A DNA stretch of 64,000 nt, taken from the NCBI GenBank assembly GCA_016782865.1, contig JADHXR010000002.1:1-64000 (forward strand). Direction: 5' to 3'. The DNA comes from Phycisphaerae bacterium (lineage in GTDB: Bacteria > Planctomycetota > Phycisphaerae > Sedimentisphaerales > Anaerobacaceae). Numbering within the stretch: position 1 is the stretch's first letter; each line of letters begins with the position of its first letter. Positions 1-8,626 of the stretch are shown in pieces. A program made the position numbers and the translations under genes. The notes under the pieces were generated by a model, which worked only from the letters and a program-made list of their open reading frames with translations, had not been told where the DNA came from and did no database searches.

Positions 1-186
1 ATGAAATAACTTCCCGTTTTGGCTGGGCAATTGCACCGCATCTTCGGCTGCTCCTCAATCGTGGAATCCTCACTGTAGAATAGCTACAATTCCGGCTCCA
101 CTCAATCGATCGCACCCAAATCTACGGCACACTTGGACCGGCAAATTCGAGAATCTATTTCATGCACAATCCTAAGTCTTGTGCGA
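1..186. other. Left-edge intergenic stretch
   Basis: No convincing reading frame, RNA or repeat is visible here. It lies downstream of the small minus-strand membrane protein and probably holds the 3' end of that transcript. I see no clear hairpin followed by a U-tract. Confidence 0.4.
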
Positions 187-429
187 CTATGAATTGCGCA
201 GTTGGATTTTCGCCCGCACGACCATGATTGCCCCGATGGCTGCGAGAATCACTCCGGCGCCCAGATTGGTCATTTTGCCGACAAAGGTTTCGGTAAAGAA
301 TATCGAAACCAGCACCACCGAGGCAAAGAAACTGATAAACACCCCCAGAGCCAGGTTAATCTGGCTCATTCTGGCCTGCTCTAAGTCTCTTGCAGTTTGA
401 TCATCTTGTTCGTCCATCATCGCATCCAT
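187..429 (-). CDS. Small two-TM membrane protein
   Basis: About 80 residues with a short acidic N-terminus (DEQDD), a hydrophobic segment around residues 23-45 and a second around 52-72 that ends in a basic tail. This is a two-helix inner-membrane hairpin. I chose the ATG at 429; a GTG at 450 is also in frame and neither has a strong ribosome binding site. It follows the SSS symporter on the same strand after a gap of under 60 bases and is probably co-transcribed with it. Such small proteins sometimes accompany transporters as accessory subunits, but I do not recognise the family. Confidence 0.6.
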   Translation of the reverse strand: MDAMMDEQDDQTARDLEQARMSQINLALGVFISFFASVVLVSIFFTETFVGKMTNLGAGVILAAIGAIMVVRAKIQLRNS

Positions 430-485
430 CAAAAGAATAGAATATGTCACTAAGACCGTGGCCGGGAATGCCGACCGATCAGAGT

Positions 486-2006
486 TTAAGACAGTTTCAT
501 GTCACCGGCTGAAATCTCCGGCTGTTTCAACCGATACACCAGACCGTACAGCCGGGTCGCCGGATGGGGTTGTGTGAAAAGGCTTACCGCCACCGTAATA
601 ATCACGCCCGCGACAAACGACCACCACGACACATACAAAAACGGATCCTGGATCGTAAACAGAGAATCCTTGAACAAATACATCAGACCCGAAGTCGCCA
701 TTCCGCCGAGCAGGCCGGCCAGGCCGCCCCATTGAGTTGTTCGGCGCCAGAATATGCCCAGCAGCAGGATCGAAAATATCGGCCCTTGAAAAATTGACAG
801 AAACGTCTGCACCGCGACGTATATACCCTCGAAACTCGTACTGACCGGCGAGGTAATTACTCCGAAAGCCAACAATACAATCGTCGCGATTCGTCCGACC
901 TTGAGATAATGCAAATCCGAAGCGCCCTTGCGGATGAATTTTTCGTAAAGATCCTTGGTCCACATCGTCGCCGTCGAGTTCAGCATCGAGTCGATGCTTG
1001 ACATGAGTCCGGCCAGAAACGCTGCGAACATGAGTCCCCCCAGCCCCGGCGGAAGCAGTGTCCGCATCAGCGTGGGTAATGCCTTGTCCCCGTCCTCGAG
1101 ATTGGGATGGAGAACGATTGCGACCAGGCCGGGAAATAAGACCAGAACCGGGATAAGCATTTTCAGAAACGCAGCGAAGATCATGCTCGCCTTCGCGTGC
1201 CATTCGTTCTTGGCCGAGAAACAACGCTGAACAATCGACTGGTTGCCGATCATATAGGCATTTGCCATTACGAATGTGAGCCCGAACAGAATCCCCGTCC
1301 AGGGAAAAGGCGTCTGCGTATCGACCGGCATGATCAAATCGAAATGCTCCTTATAGGCAGGCCCCATTTGGGATATCTTCTCGACAAGACCGCTCCATCC
1401 GCCAACGCGGAAGAATCCCAGAAATACTACGGCGCCGCCTCCTACGAACATGATAATCATCTGCACGACGTCGGTCATAACCACCGCCGTCAGACCGCCG
1501 CAGAACGTATAGAGCCCGACGACCGACGCCGTGGCAATTATCGAAACCCAGTTGGGCCAGCCCATCAGCGTGTTGAGCAGAACGGCGCTTGCCCAGAAAA
1601 TGATCCCAAGATTGAATGCAAAAAAGATAATCCATGTTAGCGATGCAATCGTCCGCACGCCGTCGTTATATCGCCTGCCGAGGTACTCGGGGATCGTATA
1701 GATCCGGCTCTTCCAGAAGCACGGAATAAAGATGAACGCCGCCAGAAGCATCGCCGGCACCGAGCCGATCCAGTCAAAATTACCCACCGAAATCCCGTAT
1801 CGATAAGCCGACCCGGCGATGCCGACGAAATCGAGCGCCCCTATGTCGGAGACGACGATCGACATGCCTATGGCCCAGAAGGGAAGCATCCTGCCGCCGA
1901 GAAAGAAATCTGTGGACGAGTGCACAAACTTCCTGAAATAGAACCCCAGAAGGAGTATTCCGACCAAATATGCTATGACCACGAAATAATCGATTCCAGT
2001 GAGCAT
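486..2006 (-). CDS. Sodium:solute symporter (SSS family)
   Basis: Roughly 506 residues, almost entirely hydrophobic, with the about 13 transmembrane helices expected of the sodium/solute symporter family (SGLT/PutP fold). The N-terminal DYFVVIAYLVGIL start and the SSIDSMLNS stretch in the middle, where the family has its S-S-x-D sodium-site region, support the call. It would import a small solute driven by sodium. In planctomycetes these often sit beside sugar-acid or sialic-acid genes, and a sialidase-like gene lies 2 kb away, but the substrate cannot be read from the sequence. Start: ATG at 2006 with GGGAG upstream, preferred over an in-frame GTG at 2027. It diverges from the secreted protein gene at 2253. 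Confidence 0.9.
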   Translation of the reverse strand: MLTGIDYFVVIAYLVGILLLGFYFRKFVHSSTDFFLGGRMLPFWAIGMSIVVSDIGALDFVGIAGSAYRYGISVGNFDWIGSVPAMLLAAFIFIPCFWKSRIYTIPEYLGRRYNDGVRTIASLTWIIFFAFNLGIIFWASAVLLNTLMGWPNWVSIIATASVVGLYTFCGGLTAVVMTDVVQMIIMFVGGGAVVFLGFFRVGGWSGLVEKISQMGPAYKEHFDLIMPVDTQTPFPWTGILFGLTFVMANAYMIGNQSIVQRCFSAKNEWHAKASMIFAAFLKMLIPVLVLFPGLVAIVLHPNLEDGDKALPTLMRTLLPPGLGGLMFAAFLAGLMSSIDSMLNSTATMWTKDLYEKFIRKGASDLHYLKVGRIATIVLLAFGVITSPVSTSFEGIYVAVQTFLSIFQGPIFSILLLGIFWRRTTQWGGLAGLLGGMATSGLMYLFKDSLFTIQDPFLYVSWWSFVAGVIITVAVSLFTQPHPATRLYGLVYRLKQPEISAGDMKLS

Positions 2007-2252
2007 GAAATTCTTGCTCCCAATCACTTCAGCGTTTCACCAAGTCTTTTGTCACCGTGACAACCGCCCAAACATGCGGTGCCAACATTCTTGTTGTCCT
2101 GCGCGATTGTTTTCTATAGTGTATGCAATAGGTCTCACAATACAACGTATTTATTTGGGAACAGATTTCATGAACAAATTAGGTCGAATCGATCGCAACT
2201 TTGACCTGGAAATCGTAGTGTTTATGACTTTTAGAGATTCGTGGAGGAACAA
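2007..2252. promoter_or_regulatory. Divergent intergenic promoter region
   Basis: This 246-base gap separates the symporter (leftward) from a secreted protein gene (rightward), so it must contain promoters for both. No operator palindrome is obvious. The right-hand gene has a strong GGAGG five bases before its ATG at 2253. Confidence 0.4.
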
Positions 2253-3647
2253 ATGAAGCTTCTAAATTGCTCGATGTTATCCGTGATATCATTGGTGACA
2301 GCCTATCCGGCTTGTATATCTTCCGTCCGCGCAGAGCAGACCAGGCCGCGGCAGCCTGCCGAGAACGTCAGCTATCTCGACAACGGCATCATTCGCCTGG
2401 GAGTGGACCTGAATCTCGGCGGCTCGGTCACATACCTTGCCGCCAGCAGCGACAAGGTGAATATGATCAACAGCCACGACTGGGGAAGGCAGATTCAAAT
2501 GTCGTTCTATTCGGGGCCTCAGCCGTTTACACCCAACGGCAAACAGCCTTCGAAAACGTGGGCTTTTCTCGGCTGGAACCCTATTCAGTCCGGCGACTAT
2601 GCGTCAAACCGCTCGGTCGTCACCGAGCATCGCAATGACGGCACGTCGCTCTATGTCAAATGTGTCCCCATGCAGTGGCCCCTGGATAACGAGCCCGGCG
2701 AATGCACATTCGAAAGCTGGATCCGGCTGCGTGACAACACCGTGTCGATTCGCAGTCGCATCAACAACCGCCGTTCGGACAAAACGCAATATCGCGGCCG
2801 AGGCCAGGAACTGCCCGCCGTCTACACGAACGCTCCGTGGTATCGTTTGTTCAGCTACGCCAGCGACCGCCCCTTCACAGGCGGTGAGCTGACTCAGTTC
2901 ACCAAGACGTGGACCGGCTTTGAGAATCTCGACGGTTCGCCGTGGGAGAACTGGTCGGCCACCGAGAATTGGGCCGCTCTTGTCAACGATAATGATCGAG
3001 GCCTCGGCGTCTTCAAACCCGACACATATTCGTTCAAGGGAGGCTTCTTCGGCAAACCGGGCAAGGGCGGCAGTAAGGACGGACCCACCGGCTACATCTC
3101 ACCCATTAGAGCCGAAATTCTCGATCACAATATTCAGTACGAATACGAATACACGCTTATCGTGGGAACGCTGGATGAGATTCGCCAATTTGTTTATAAG
3201 GAACACGGCCGGCAATCATTGCCGGATTATCGTTTTGAAAAAGATCGCCAACACTGGGTGTATCGCAACGCCGTCGATACGGGCTGGCCAATCGAGGGGC
3301 ACCTGCACGTCAAGCTCGAAGAGAATAATCCTCAAATTATCGGCCCGCAGACTTTTTGGAAAGCATCCGACGTGCCGACAATGTATATCCACGCCGCCTG
3401 CAAGACAAGCCAAACCGATGCGCGCTTATTGTGGAAGACTTTCGCGCAACCGAACTTCTCAAGTCAAAGAAGCGTTGCTTTCACACTCAAACCCGACGAG
3501 ATCTATCACACTTATAAAATTGATCTGAGCAATCGCCCGGACTATAAAGGTAACATCACCGGAATACGGCTCGACCCTGTCTCAGCAGGCGCAGAAGGCG
3601 AATACATCAAGATAAAGTCCATTTCATGGAAGAAGCCGGGGCGGTAG
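2253..3647 (+). CDS. Secreted protein of unknown function, beta-rich
   Basis: 464 residues. A signal peptide of about 25 residues (hydrophobic core, then a cut near SSVRA) directs it out of the cytoplasm. The body is rich in aromatic residues and in N/D/G turns (for example GGSVTYLAAS, SWIRLRDNTV), typical of an all-beta fold, and the last 140 residues (from about WVYRNAVDTGW) look like a carbohydrate-binding jelly roll. Homologues are common in planctomycetes as uncharacterised exported proteins near glycan-degradation genes. The start is the ATG at 2253, set by GGAGG. A role in polysaccharide use is inferred only from fold character and neighbours (symporter, sialidase-like protein). Confidence 0.7.
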   Translation: MKLLNCSMLSVISLVTAYPACISSVRAEQTRPRQPAENVSYLDNGIIRLGVDLNLGGSVTYLAASSDKVNMINSHDWGRQIQMSFYSGPQPFTPNGKQPSKTWAFLGWNPIQSGDYASNRSVVTEHRNDGTSLYVKCVPMQWPLDNEPGECTFESWIRLRDNTVSIRSRINNRRSDKTQYRGRGQELPAVYTNAPWYRLFSYASDRPFTGGELTQFTKTWTGFENLDGSPWENWSATENWAALVNDNDRGLGVFKPDTYSFKGGFFGKPGKGGSKDGPTGYISPIRAEILDHNIQYEYEYTLIVGTLDEIRQFVYKEHGRQSLPDYRFEKDRQHWVYRNAVDTGWPIEGHLHVKLEENNPQIIGPQTFWKASDVPTMYIHAACKTSQTDARLLWKTFAQPNFSSQRSVAFTLKPDEIYHTYKIDLSNRPDYKGNITGIRLDPVSAGAEGEYIKIKSISWKKPGR

Positions 3648-3783
3648 GTTCGCCCTTGGGTGCTAAACCTGAAAGTCCAGGAATTACCAATGTTGACCGC
3701 GGCAAAAGACCTCGGAATACTCGGTGACAAACATACCCACGTTTGATAACATACGCCTTGTGGATGGTTTCAGATGAAACAGC

Positions 3784-3880
3784 CGTAGCATGGGCAACTT
3801 GTTTGCCCATGCGGATGGATTGTATCTTCGCCGTGGTGACATATGTGGCAAAGGCGTTTCTGGAAATATGCTACCCAACA
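3784..3880. repeat. Repeat copy A left of the sialidase-like gene
   Basis: Begins with a palindrome, ATGGGCAA and TTGCCCAT arms around 3790-3810, followed by about 65 bases that match 5090-5186 with scattered changes (shared words include GGTGACATAT and CATGCGG). The second copy lies just downstream of the sialidase-like gene, in the same orientation. The non-palindromic part corresponds to the end of a minus-strand reading frame that is still open in the right copy and decayed here. Confidence 0.7.
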
Positions 3881-3920
3881 AAATCATTCCCGTGGAATGG
3901 GAGAAAGGAGTTGCAAACTT

Positions 3921-5030
3921 ATGGTCAACAGTCTCGGACAAGAATGGCTCTGCGTTGCTCTTGTGATAGTGACAACATGCCCGGTAGTCTCGTTGGCGCG
4001 AGACGAAGCAGTTGTTGTCAAGGATGCCCGGCATCTGAAGGTGTTCTACGAGGAGGGCCGGTTCGCGGGCTGGCCGGCCAACAACGGCATCTGGCAGTGG
4101 GGCAACGAAATCCTCGTGGGCTTTAGCCTCGGCTACCTCGCGCCGCCGGAGAAACAAGGTTTGCACCAGATCGATCCCGCCCGCCCGCGGAGCACTATGC
4201 TTGCGCGAAGCTCCGACGGCGGCGAAACCTGGTCGGCATCCGAAGCCGGCTATCCCGACGGCCAATTGCAGCGGTTCGGCACGGACATTGCATTCGATGC
4301 GCCGGGTTTTGCCCTGAACGCCCGCGATGATAAGGCCTTCATTTCGCTCGACAAAGGCCGAACCTGGAACGGACCATTTCGCCTGCCATTTGCCGACCTG
4401 CATCTGCGTGCGCGCACCGATTATCAAGTGCTCGGGCCAAGAGACCTGGCGCTCTTTCTCACTGCCGAGAAAACCAATGATCGAGAGGGCCGGCCATTTT
4501 GCGTGCGAACGCGAACTTCCGGCAGCTACTGGAACCAGTTTGCCTGGATCGGGCCGGAACCGCCCAGCGGCTACTCGATTATGCCGTCTTCGATTCGTAT
4601 GCCAAATGGTGATTTGCTTGTGGCCCTGCGCCGCCGCGACAACGACCCGGCGCAGCACAATTTCATCGAGCTGTTCCGCTCCCGCGATGGCGGCCTGAGC
4701 TGGCAATGCATGGCAAATCCCGTCAAAGAAAACGGCCTGCACAGCGGCAACCCGCCCTCCATGGTCCGCCTTACCGATGGACGCCTCTGCATTACCTATG
4801 CCAATCGCAACGAACCACACACCATCCGTGCGGCATTGAGCAGTGACGACGGCGCGACGTGGGGACCGCAATACGTTCTGCGCAGCGGTGCGGGCGAGCC
4901 TGACATCGGCTACACGCGGACCGTGCAACGGCCCGACGGCAAACTGGTTACGATCTACTACTGGCTGGACAAGCCCCGCGCCGAGCGCTACATCGCCGCA
5001 ACGATCTGGTCGGCGCCCAAAGTCGATTAG
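3921..5030 (+). CDS. Sialidase-like BNR-repeat protein
   Basis: 369 residues after an apparent signal peptide (hydrophobic stretch, cut near VVSLARDE). Four Asp-box motifs of the type S-x-D-x-G-x-T-W occur near residues 97, 141, 254 and 307 (SSDGGETW, SLDKGRTW, SRDGGLSW, SSDDGATW), spaced as in six-bladed sialidase propellers. The family hydrolyses terminal sialic acids or related glycans outside the cytoplasm, though many BNR proteins in planctomycetes have unknown substrates. The ATG at 3921 is chosen because GAGAAAGGAG lies just before it; a longer frame opens at 3843 but that part is repeat sequence. The gene sits between two direct repeat copies. Confidence 0.8.
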   Translation: MVNSLGQEWLCVALVIVTTCPVVSLARDEAVVVKDARHLKVFYEEGRFAGWPANNGIWQWGNEILVGFSLGYLAPPEKQGLHQIDPARPRSTMLARSSDGGETWSASEAGYPDGQLQRFGTDIAFDAPGFALNARDDKAFISLDKGRTWNGPFRLPFADLHLRARTDYQVLGPRDLALFLTAEKTNDREGRPFCVRTRTSGSYWNQFAWIGPEPPSGYSIMPSSIRMPNGDLLVALRRRDNDPAQHNFIELFRSRDGGLSWQCMANPVKENGLHSGNPPSMVRLTDGRLCITYANRNEPHTIRAALSSDDGATWGPQYVLRSGAGEPDIGYTRTVQRPDGKLVTIYYWLDKPRAERYIAATIWSAPKVD

Positions 5031-5089
5031 CAGGGGAAGATGACCGTGGGATTTCGTGGGCCACCAAACACATTTCTCTCTTGAGCACT

Positions 5090-5186
5090 CGTAGGATGGG
5101 CAACTTACTTGCCCATGCGGCTGGGTTATTTCTTCACGGTGGTGACATATATGGCAGAGGCGGTTCCGGGAAACATCAGATAGGCG
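5090..5186. repeat. Repeat copy B right of the sialidase-like gene
   Basis: Direct copy of 3784-3880: the same palindrome (GGATGGGCAA ... TTGCCCATGC at 5094-5118) followed by a matching flank. A third palindrome, in a longer hairpin form, is at 5270-5302. Between this gene and the convergent SDR gene these palindromes could also act as bidirectional terminators or REP-type elements. Confidence 0.7.
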
Positions 5187-5275
5187 ATCAAGAGGATCTG
5201 CACAAGCACCGCGTATTGAATGATTATGACGGGAATTTCGGAGAGGACTTTGCCGGCCAATAGAATGATCCGCAT
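5126..5275 (-). pseudogene. 49-residue membrane-protein remnant
   Basis: A short minus-strand frame starting at an ATG inside the palindrome at 5273 and reading through a strongly hydrophobic stretch (PVIIIQYAVLVQILLIAYL) to a TAA at 5126. It looks like the last transmembrane helix and tail of a larger membrane protein whose upstream part is gone. A more decayed version of the same C-terminal coding is visible in rc of about 3820-3890, on the other side of the sialidase-like gene. It may simply be non-coding now. Confidence 0.35.
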
Positions 5276-5302
5276 GGGCAACAAGTTGCCCATCCTACGG
5301 CT
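5270..5302. repeat. Palindromic REP-like element / terminator candidate
   Basis: ATGGGCAAC-AAG-TTGCCCAT forms a near-perfect hairpin flanked by CCG and CGG. It lies between the convergent sialidase-like and SDR genes. The same palindrome core occurs at 3790-3810 and 5096-5117. Confidence 0.55.
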
Positions 5303-5347
5303 TTATTCTTTACTCCTATTTGTGTGGTGACAAAGGCGGGGGCGATG

Positions 5348-6067
5348 CTACATTCCCTGGTCGGCGGGCATCACAAGAATGCGCGGGATCGCCACATGGT
5401 CGGGCTGCTCGAGCATAAAGCGGATCGCCCGGCCGATGTCTGCCGGCTGAACAAGGGCCGTAAGGTTGAGCATGTCCCTGGGGTGAACCGGGAAGTGGTC
5501 CTGGAGGTGTGTCTCGACAAGGCCCGGCTCGAGGGCGCAGACGCGCACACCAGTGCCGGCCGCCTGCATACGCAAATCTTCGGTCAGCGCCTCGACGGCG
5601 TACTTCGTGCCGGCGTAAGCGCCGGTTGTCTGGCGCACCTTCGTACCGAGGATGCTCGATGTGTTGATCAGATAGCCGCCGCCCGCACTTACCATATGCC
5701 GCATCGCGACAATCGCCAGGCGATACACCGCCTCTACATTGATGCGCACCATCCGGCACACCGCTTCGAGGTCAATATCCTCGGCGCTGCCGACAATCAT
5801 CACGCCGGCGTTGTTGAATACGACGTCACACGAGCCGAACGTTTGGGCCGCCATGTCAATCAGCTTCTGCGGCAACGACTCATCGGTGATGTCACCGGCT
5901 ACGATAGCCGTTTGCGTATCGAGCTGCGCGGCGAGCTTGTCGAGCAGTTCTTTGCGCCGGGAGGTGAGCACCAGCTTCATGCCGGCGTTAGCCAATTCGC
6001 GCGCGACACCTTCACCAATTCCACTCGACGCGCCCGTGATGACTGCGACCTTGCCTTCAAGTTCCAT
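5348..6067 (-). CDS. SDR-family NAD(P)-dependent oxidoreductase
   Basis: 239 residues, the usual length for a classical short-chain dehydrogenase. The cofactor loop TGASSGIG is at residues 11-18, the NNAG motif is present (VVFNNAGVM), followed by the catalytic Ser region (NTSSIL) and the Y-x-x-x-K pair (YAGTK). It interconverts an alcohol and a ketone using NAD(P)H in the cytoplasm; the substrate is unknown. Start is ATG 6067 with GGAG eight bases upstream, rather than a TTG five codons earlier. It lies downstream of, and co-oriented with, the HEAT-repeat and Gfo/Idh genes, gap about 30 bases. Confidence 0.9.
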   Translation of the reverse strand: MELEGKVAVITGASSGIGEGVARELANAGMKLVLTSRRKELLDKLAAQLDTQTAIVAGDITDESLPQKLIDMAAQTFGSCDVVFNNAGVMIVGSAEDIDLEAVCRMVRINVEAVYRLAIVAMRHMVSAGGGYLINTSSILGTKVRQTTGAYAGTKYAVEALTEDLRMQAAGTGVRVCALEPGLVETHLQDHFPVHPRDMLNLTALVQPADIGRAIRFMLEQPDHVAIPRILVMPADQGM

Positions 6068-6098
6068 GTAATGTATCTCCAATTAATGAATGGACGTA

Positions 6099-8573
6099 TC
6101 ACTTTGTCGGTTCACTCGCCTGGATGCCCAACCCTTCGAGTCTGCCGCCGTTCGGTTTTCGAATGGCGAAACAAAACTGCCACGTTCCCGTATCCTGTGT
6201 AACCTTCAGCAAGAGAGCATTCCAGCCTTTTTGCAGGATCACGGGCACCTTATGCTCACCCGGCGTCGCCGGGCCGCCGGCGTTGTTTGCGTGAACGAGT
6301 TTGCCGTTGAGCCATACCTTATTACCGTCGTCGGTGCCGAACTCGAGCCTTGCCGCCTGTTCGGCGTCGCAGTGCACCCACGTACGGGCATAGCCTGCCT
6401 TGCCCTGGCCACCGATAGCCGCTTGCAGATCGAACATCCAGGGCCGGTTGCCGGTCTTGCTAATTGGCAGTGTCTTCCACGACACATCGTCGGCGTCGGC
6501 TTCTTCGGGCCCGAATGCGGTATCGAACGTGTCGGCGAAGGGCTTCGAGTACGGGCCGGAAACCTGCCACGCCATGATATAATCCTCGAATTTATCGATG
6601 AGTCTAATAACCGCCGCCACCTCTTTCTTTATTGTCTCATTCCTGGATCTATTGCGTAGAGTCTGTGCCGCCGTTTTAGCCTCGTCCGGCATCGGTCCGG
6701 TCATGTTGCGTATGATGCCAAGCATCGCAAGTTCCGCCTCGGCTCTTACGTCGTTGTCGGCCAGCAAGGGCTCGATAATTTCTATCGCTCCGGGCTCTCC
6801 CGACTTTGCCAGTGCCGCCAGAACCATCTTCTTCTCTTGAGGCCCATCGGAACCTTTCATCAGCTCTCCGCATATACCGAGCGTGTCCGCCGATGCGAGT
6901 GTACCCAGAGACAGTTGCCGAACACAGCCGCGAAGCGCTACGATCCTATGCGTTGGATTCGAGGTTTTCTGAAAGACTTCCAGCAGTGAAAGCGCCGCCG
7001 AGGCATCCGGCCAGTCCGCAAGCGTCCGCACAGCGGTATCGCGAACCTCGGGATTACGGTCTTCAAGCCCCTGGCGTACTACCGCAAATCCCATTGCATT
7101 ACCGATCCCGCCGAGCACGCGCAGTAAAGAACACTTTGTTGCCGTTGTCGAATCCATCGCTGCCAGTATCGGCTCGGCGCCGGCCGCTTCGTCGAGATTG
7201 CGGCAAACCGATATGACCGCCCGTTCCGCTTCGGCGCGCCCTGCGTCTGCCTTGAGGTTCACCAGCAGTCTGATAAGGGCTTTCTGATCTTCGGGCCCGG
7301 CTAAATCCGCCAGCGCCTTGAAAGCGGCCCTGCGAATGTCGGCATCTTTATCCGAGGCTGCAATCAAAAGCTCATCCACCGCTTCTGTGGCATCGCGATC
7401 CTGCAAAATCTCAATCAACTTGACCCTGCCTTCGGCGCTGCTTGTCTTCATGGACTTGACGATTTGACCGTTAATGCTCTTTCCCGGCAGCCGTCTCAGA
7501 CTCGACGTCGACAGACCTTTGTCCTCATCGCTCTTGCCGCTTTCTATTACGTCGACCAGCACCTGCACCGAACTCGCATCTCCGATATCGCCCAGTGACT
7601 TGATCGCCAGCTCACGCATCTGGCCATTCGAACTGGACACAGCTTCGGTAATCACCGGTCTCAGTGCATCCTTTTCGTCTCTCGCGACCAACGCGCCGAG
7701 CATCAGCACCTGCGTCTCGGCATCCAGTTTGTCAAGGTTCGCCGAGAACCGTTCGGTAACGCCTTCGCCCTCGAGGGCGACAATCATGTCGATTGCCATG
7801 CCCCTGATCTTCCAGTCATCGCTCGCTGCTGCTTCGATGAGCATGCTCTGGGCCTTGTCGGGCTGGGCCTCGATTGTCCCTGCGAATGCGCCCATGCGAA
7901 TGTGTTCCGGAGCATCTGCTGTCTGGAGCTGCTTGTAGATCGCGAGCGCTTCGGGCAAACTGCCTTTGACGACCAGCCGAGCGGCGGCATTGAGCAATCC
8001 GTCTGCAATAGCGGCCTTTCTCTTCTCAGGGGCACTCCCATAGCTGCCCGAAAGCGCGCTCACCGCCCGTCCCGATCCGATTCGGCCCAGGGCCCATGCG
8101 GCGGCGTCTGCTATCTCGGAATCGGTATCGTTGAGCAATGCCAGTAAGGCACTGACATTCTGCGTGCCACCCCGCATGGCGAGAGAATTGATGATGCCGA
8201 CTTTCACCTGGCCGCTGCTCTTGCCCAGTGCATCGCGCAAGGCCTTGTCTGCCTCGGGATAGCGCATGGACTCCAGTGCGTAGCGGGCGATGTGCGAAAG
8301 CTCTTCATCTGCCAGCAAGTCTCCCAGTGCATCGATGGAATCTTTCGTCCCTATGACTCGCAATATTCGGCACGCATGATCCTTTTCCATTCTCGGCGCA
8401 CCGCTCTTTATCGTCTCTATCGCGCTGCGCTCGAGTTCTTTTAGTCCTGCCGGACCCGCCTTGGCCGCAGCGGCTATCTCGGTATCGACCGTCCCGGTAT
8501 CCGCCCACGATGCGCTTGTCGCTATAATACAACCCAATATCAATAAACCGAAAATCAACCGGTTATGATTCAT
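6099..8573 (-). CDS. Secreted HEAT-repeat protein
   Basis: 824 residues. The signal peptide is clear (hydrophobic LIFGLLILGCIIATSA, cut near ASWAD), so the protein is exported. Most of the chain consists of HEAT / PBS-lyase-type helical repeats, seen as recurring A-x-x-A-L-x-x-L/I-x-D/N units (for example AAAWALGRIGS, AVRTLADWPDA, LAIKSLGDIGD). The last 150 residues, from about MAWQVSGPYSK, form a beta-rich domain with KVWLNGKLVHANN, as in galactose-binding-like modules at the end of planctomycete exported proteins. It probably mediates binding, not catalysis. ATG 8573 is preceded by AAGGAG. It lies between the Gfo/Idh gene upstream and SDR downstream in one likely transcript. Confidence 0.8.
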   Translation of the reverse strand: MNHNRLIFGLLILGCIIATSASWADTGTVDTEIAAAAKAGPAGLKELERSAIETIKSGAPRMEKDHACRILRVIGTKDSIDALGDLLADEELSHIARYALESMRYPEADKALRDALGKSSGQVKVGIINSLAMRGGTQNVSALLALLNDTDSEIADAAAWALGRIGSGRAVSALSGSYGSAPEKRKAAIADGLLNAAARLVVKGSLPEALAIYKQLQTADAPEHIRMGAFAGTIEAQPDKAQSMLIEAAASDDWKIRGMAIDMIVALEGEGVTERFSANLDKLDAETQVLMLGALVARDEKDALRPVITEAVSSSNGQMRELAIKSLGDIGDASSVQVLVDVIESGKSDEDKGLSTSSLRRLPGKSINGQIVKSMKTSSAEGRVKLIEILQDRDATEAVDELLIAASDKDADIRRAAFKALADLAGPEDQKALIRLLVNLKADAGRAEAERAVISVCRNLDEAAGAEPILAAMDSTTATKCSLLRVLGGIGNAMGFAVVRQGLEDRNPEVRDTAVRTLADWPDASAALSLLEVFQKTSNPTHRIVALRGCVRQLSLGTLASADTLGICGELMKGSDGPQEKKMVLAALAKSGEPGAIEIIEPLLADNDVRAEAELAMLGIIRNMTGPMPDEAKTAAQTLRNRSRNETIKKEVAAVIRLIDKFEDYIMAWQVSGPYSKPFADTFDTAFGPEEADADDVSWKTLPISKTGNRPWMFDLQAAIGGQGKAGYARTWVHCDAEQAARLEFGTDDGNKVWLNGKLVHANNAGGPATPGEHKVPVILQKGWNALLLKVTQDTGTWQFCFAIRKPNGGRLEGLGIQASEPTK

Positions 8574-8626
8574 TTCATTACTCCTTATCCTGGTGGCGCT
8601 CTGCCGACTCTTTAACAAAAGATCCA

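Noticed and set aside
3684-4928. Long open frame on the minus strand opposite the sialidase-like gene
   Set aside because: It lacks any recognisable domain and is the mirror of a GC-rich gene that has four Asp boxes and a good ribosome binding site.
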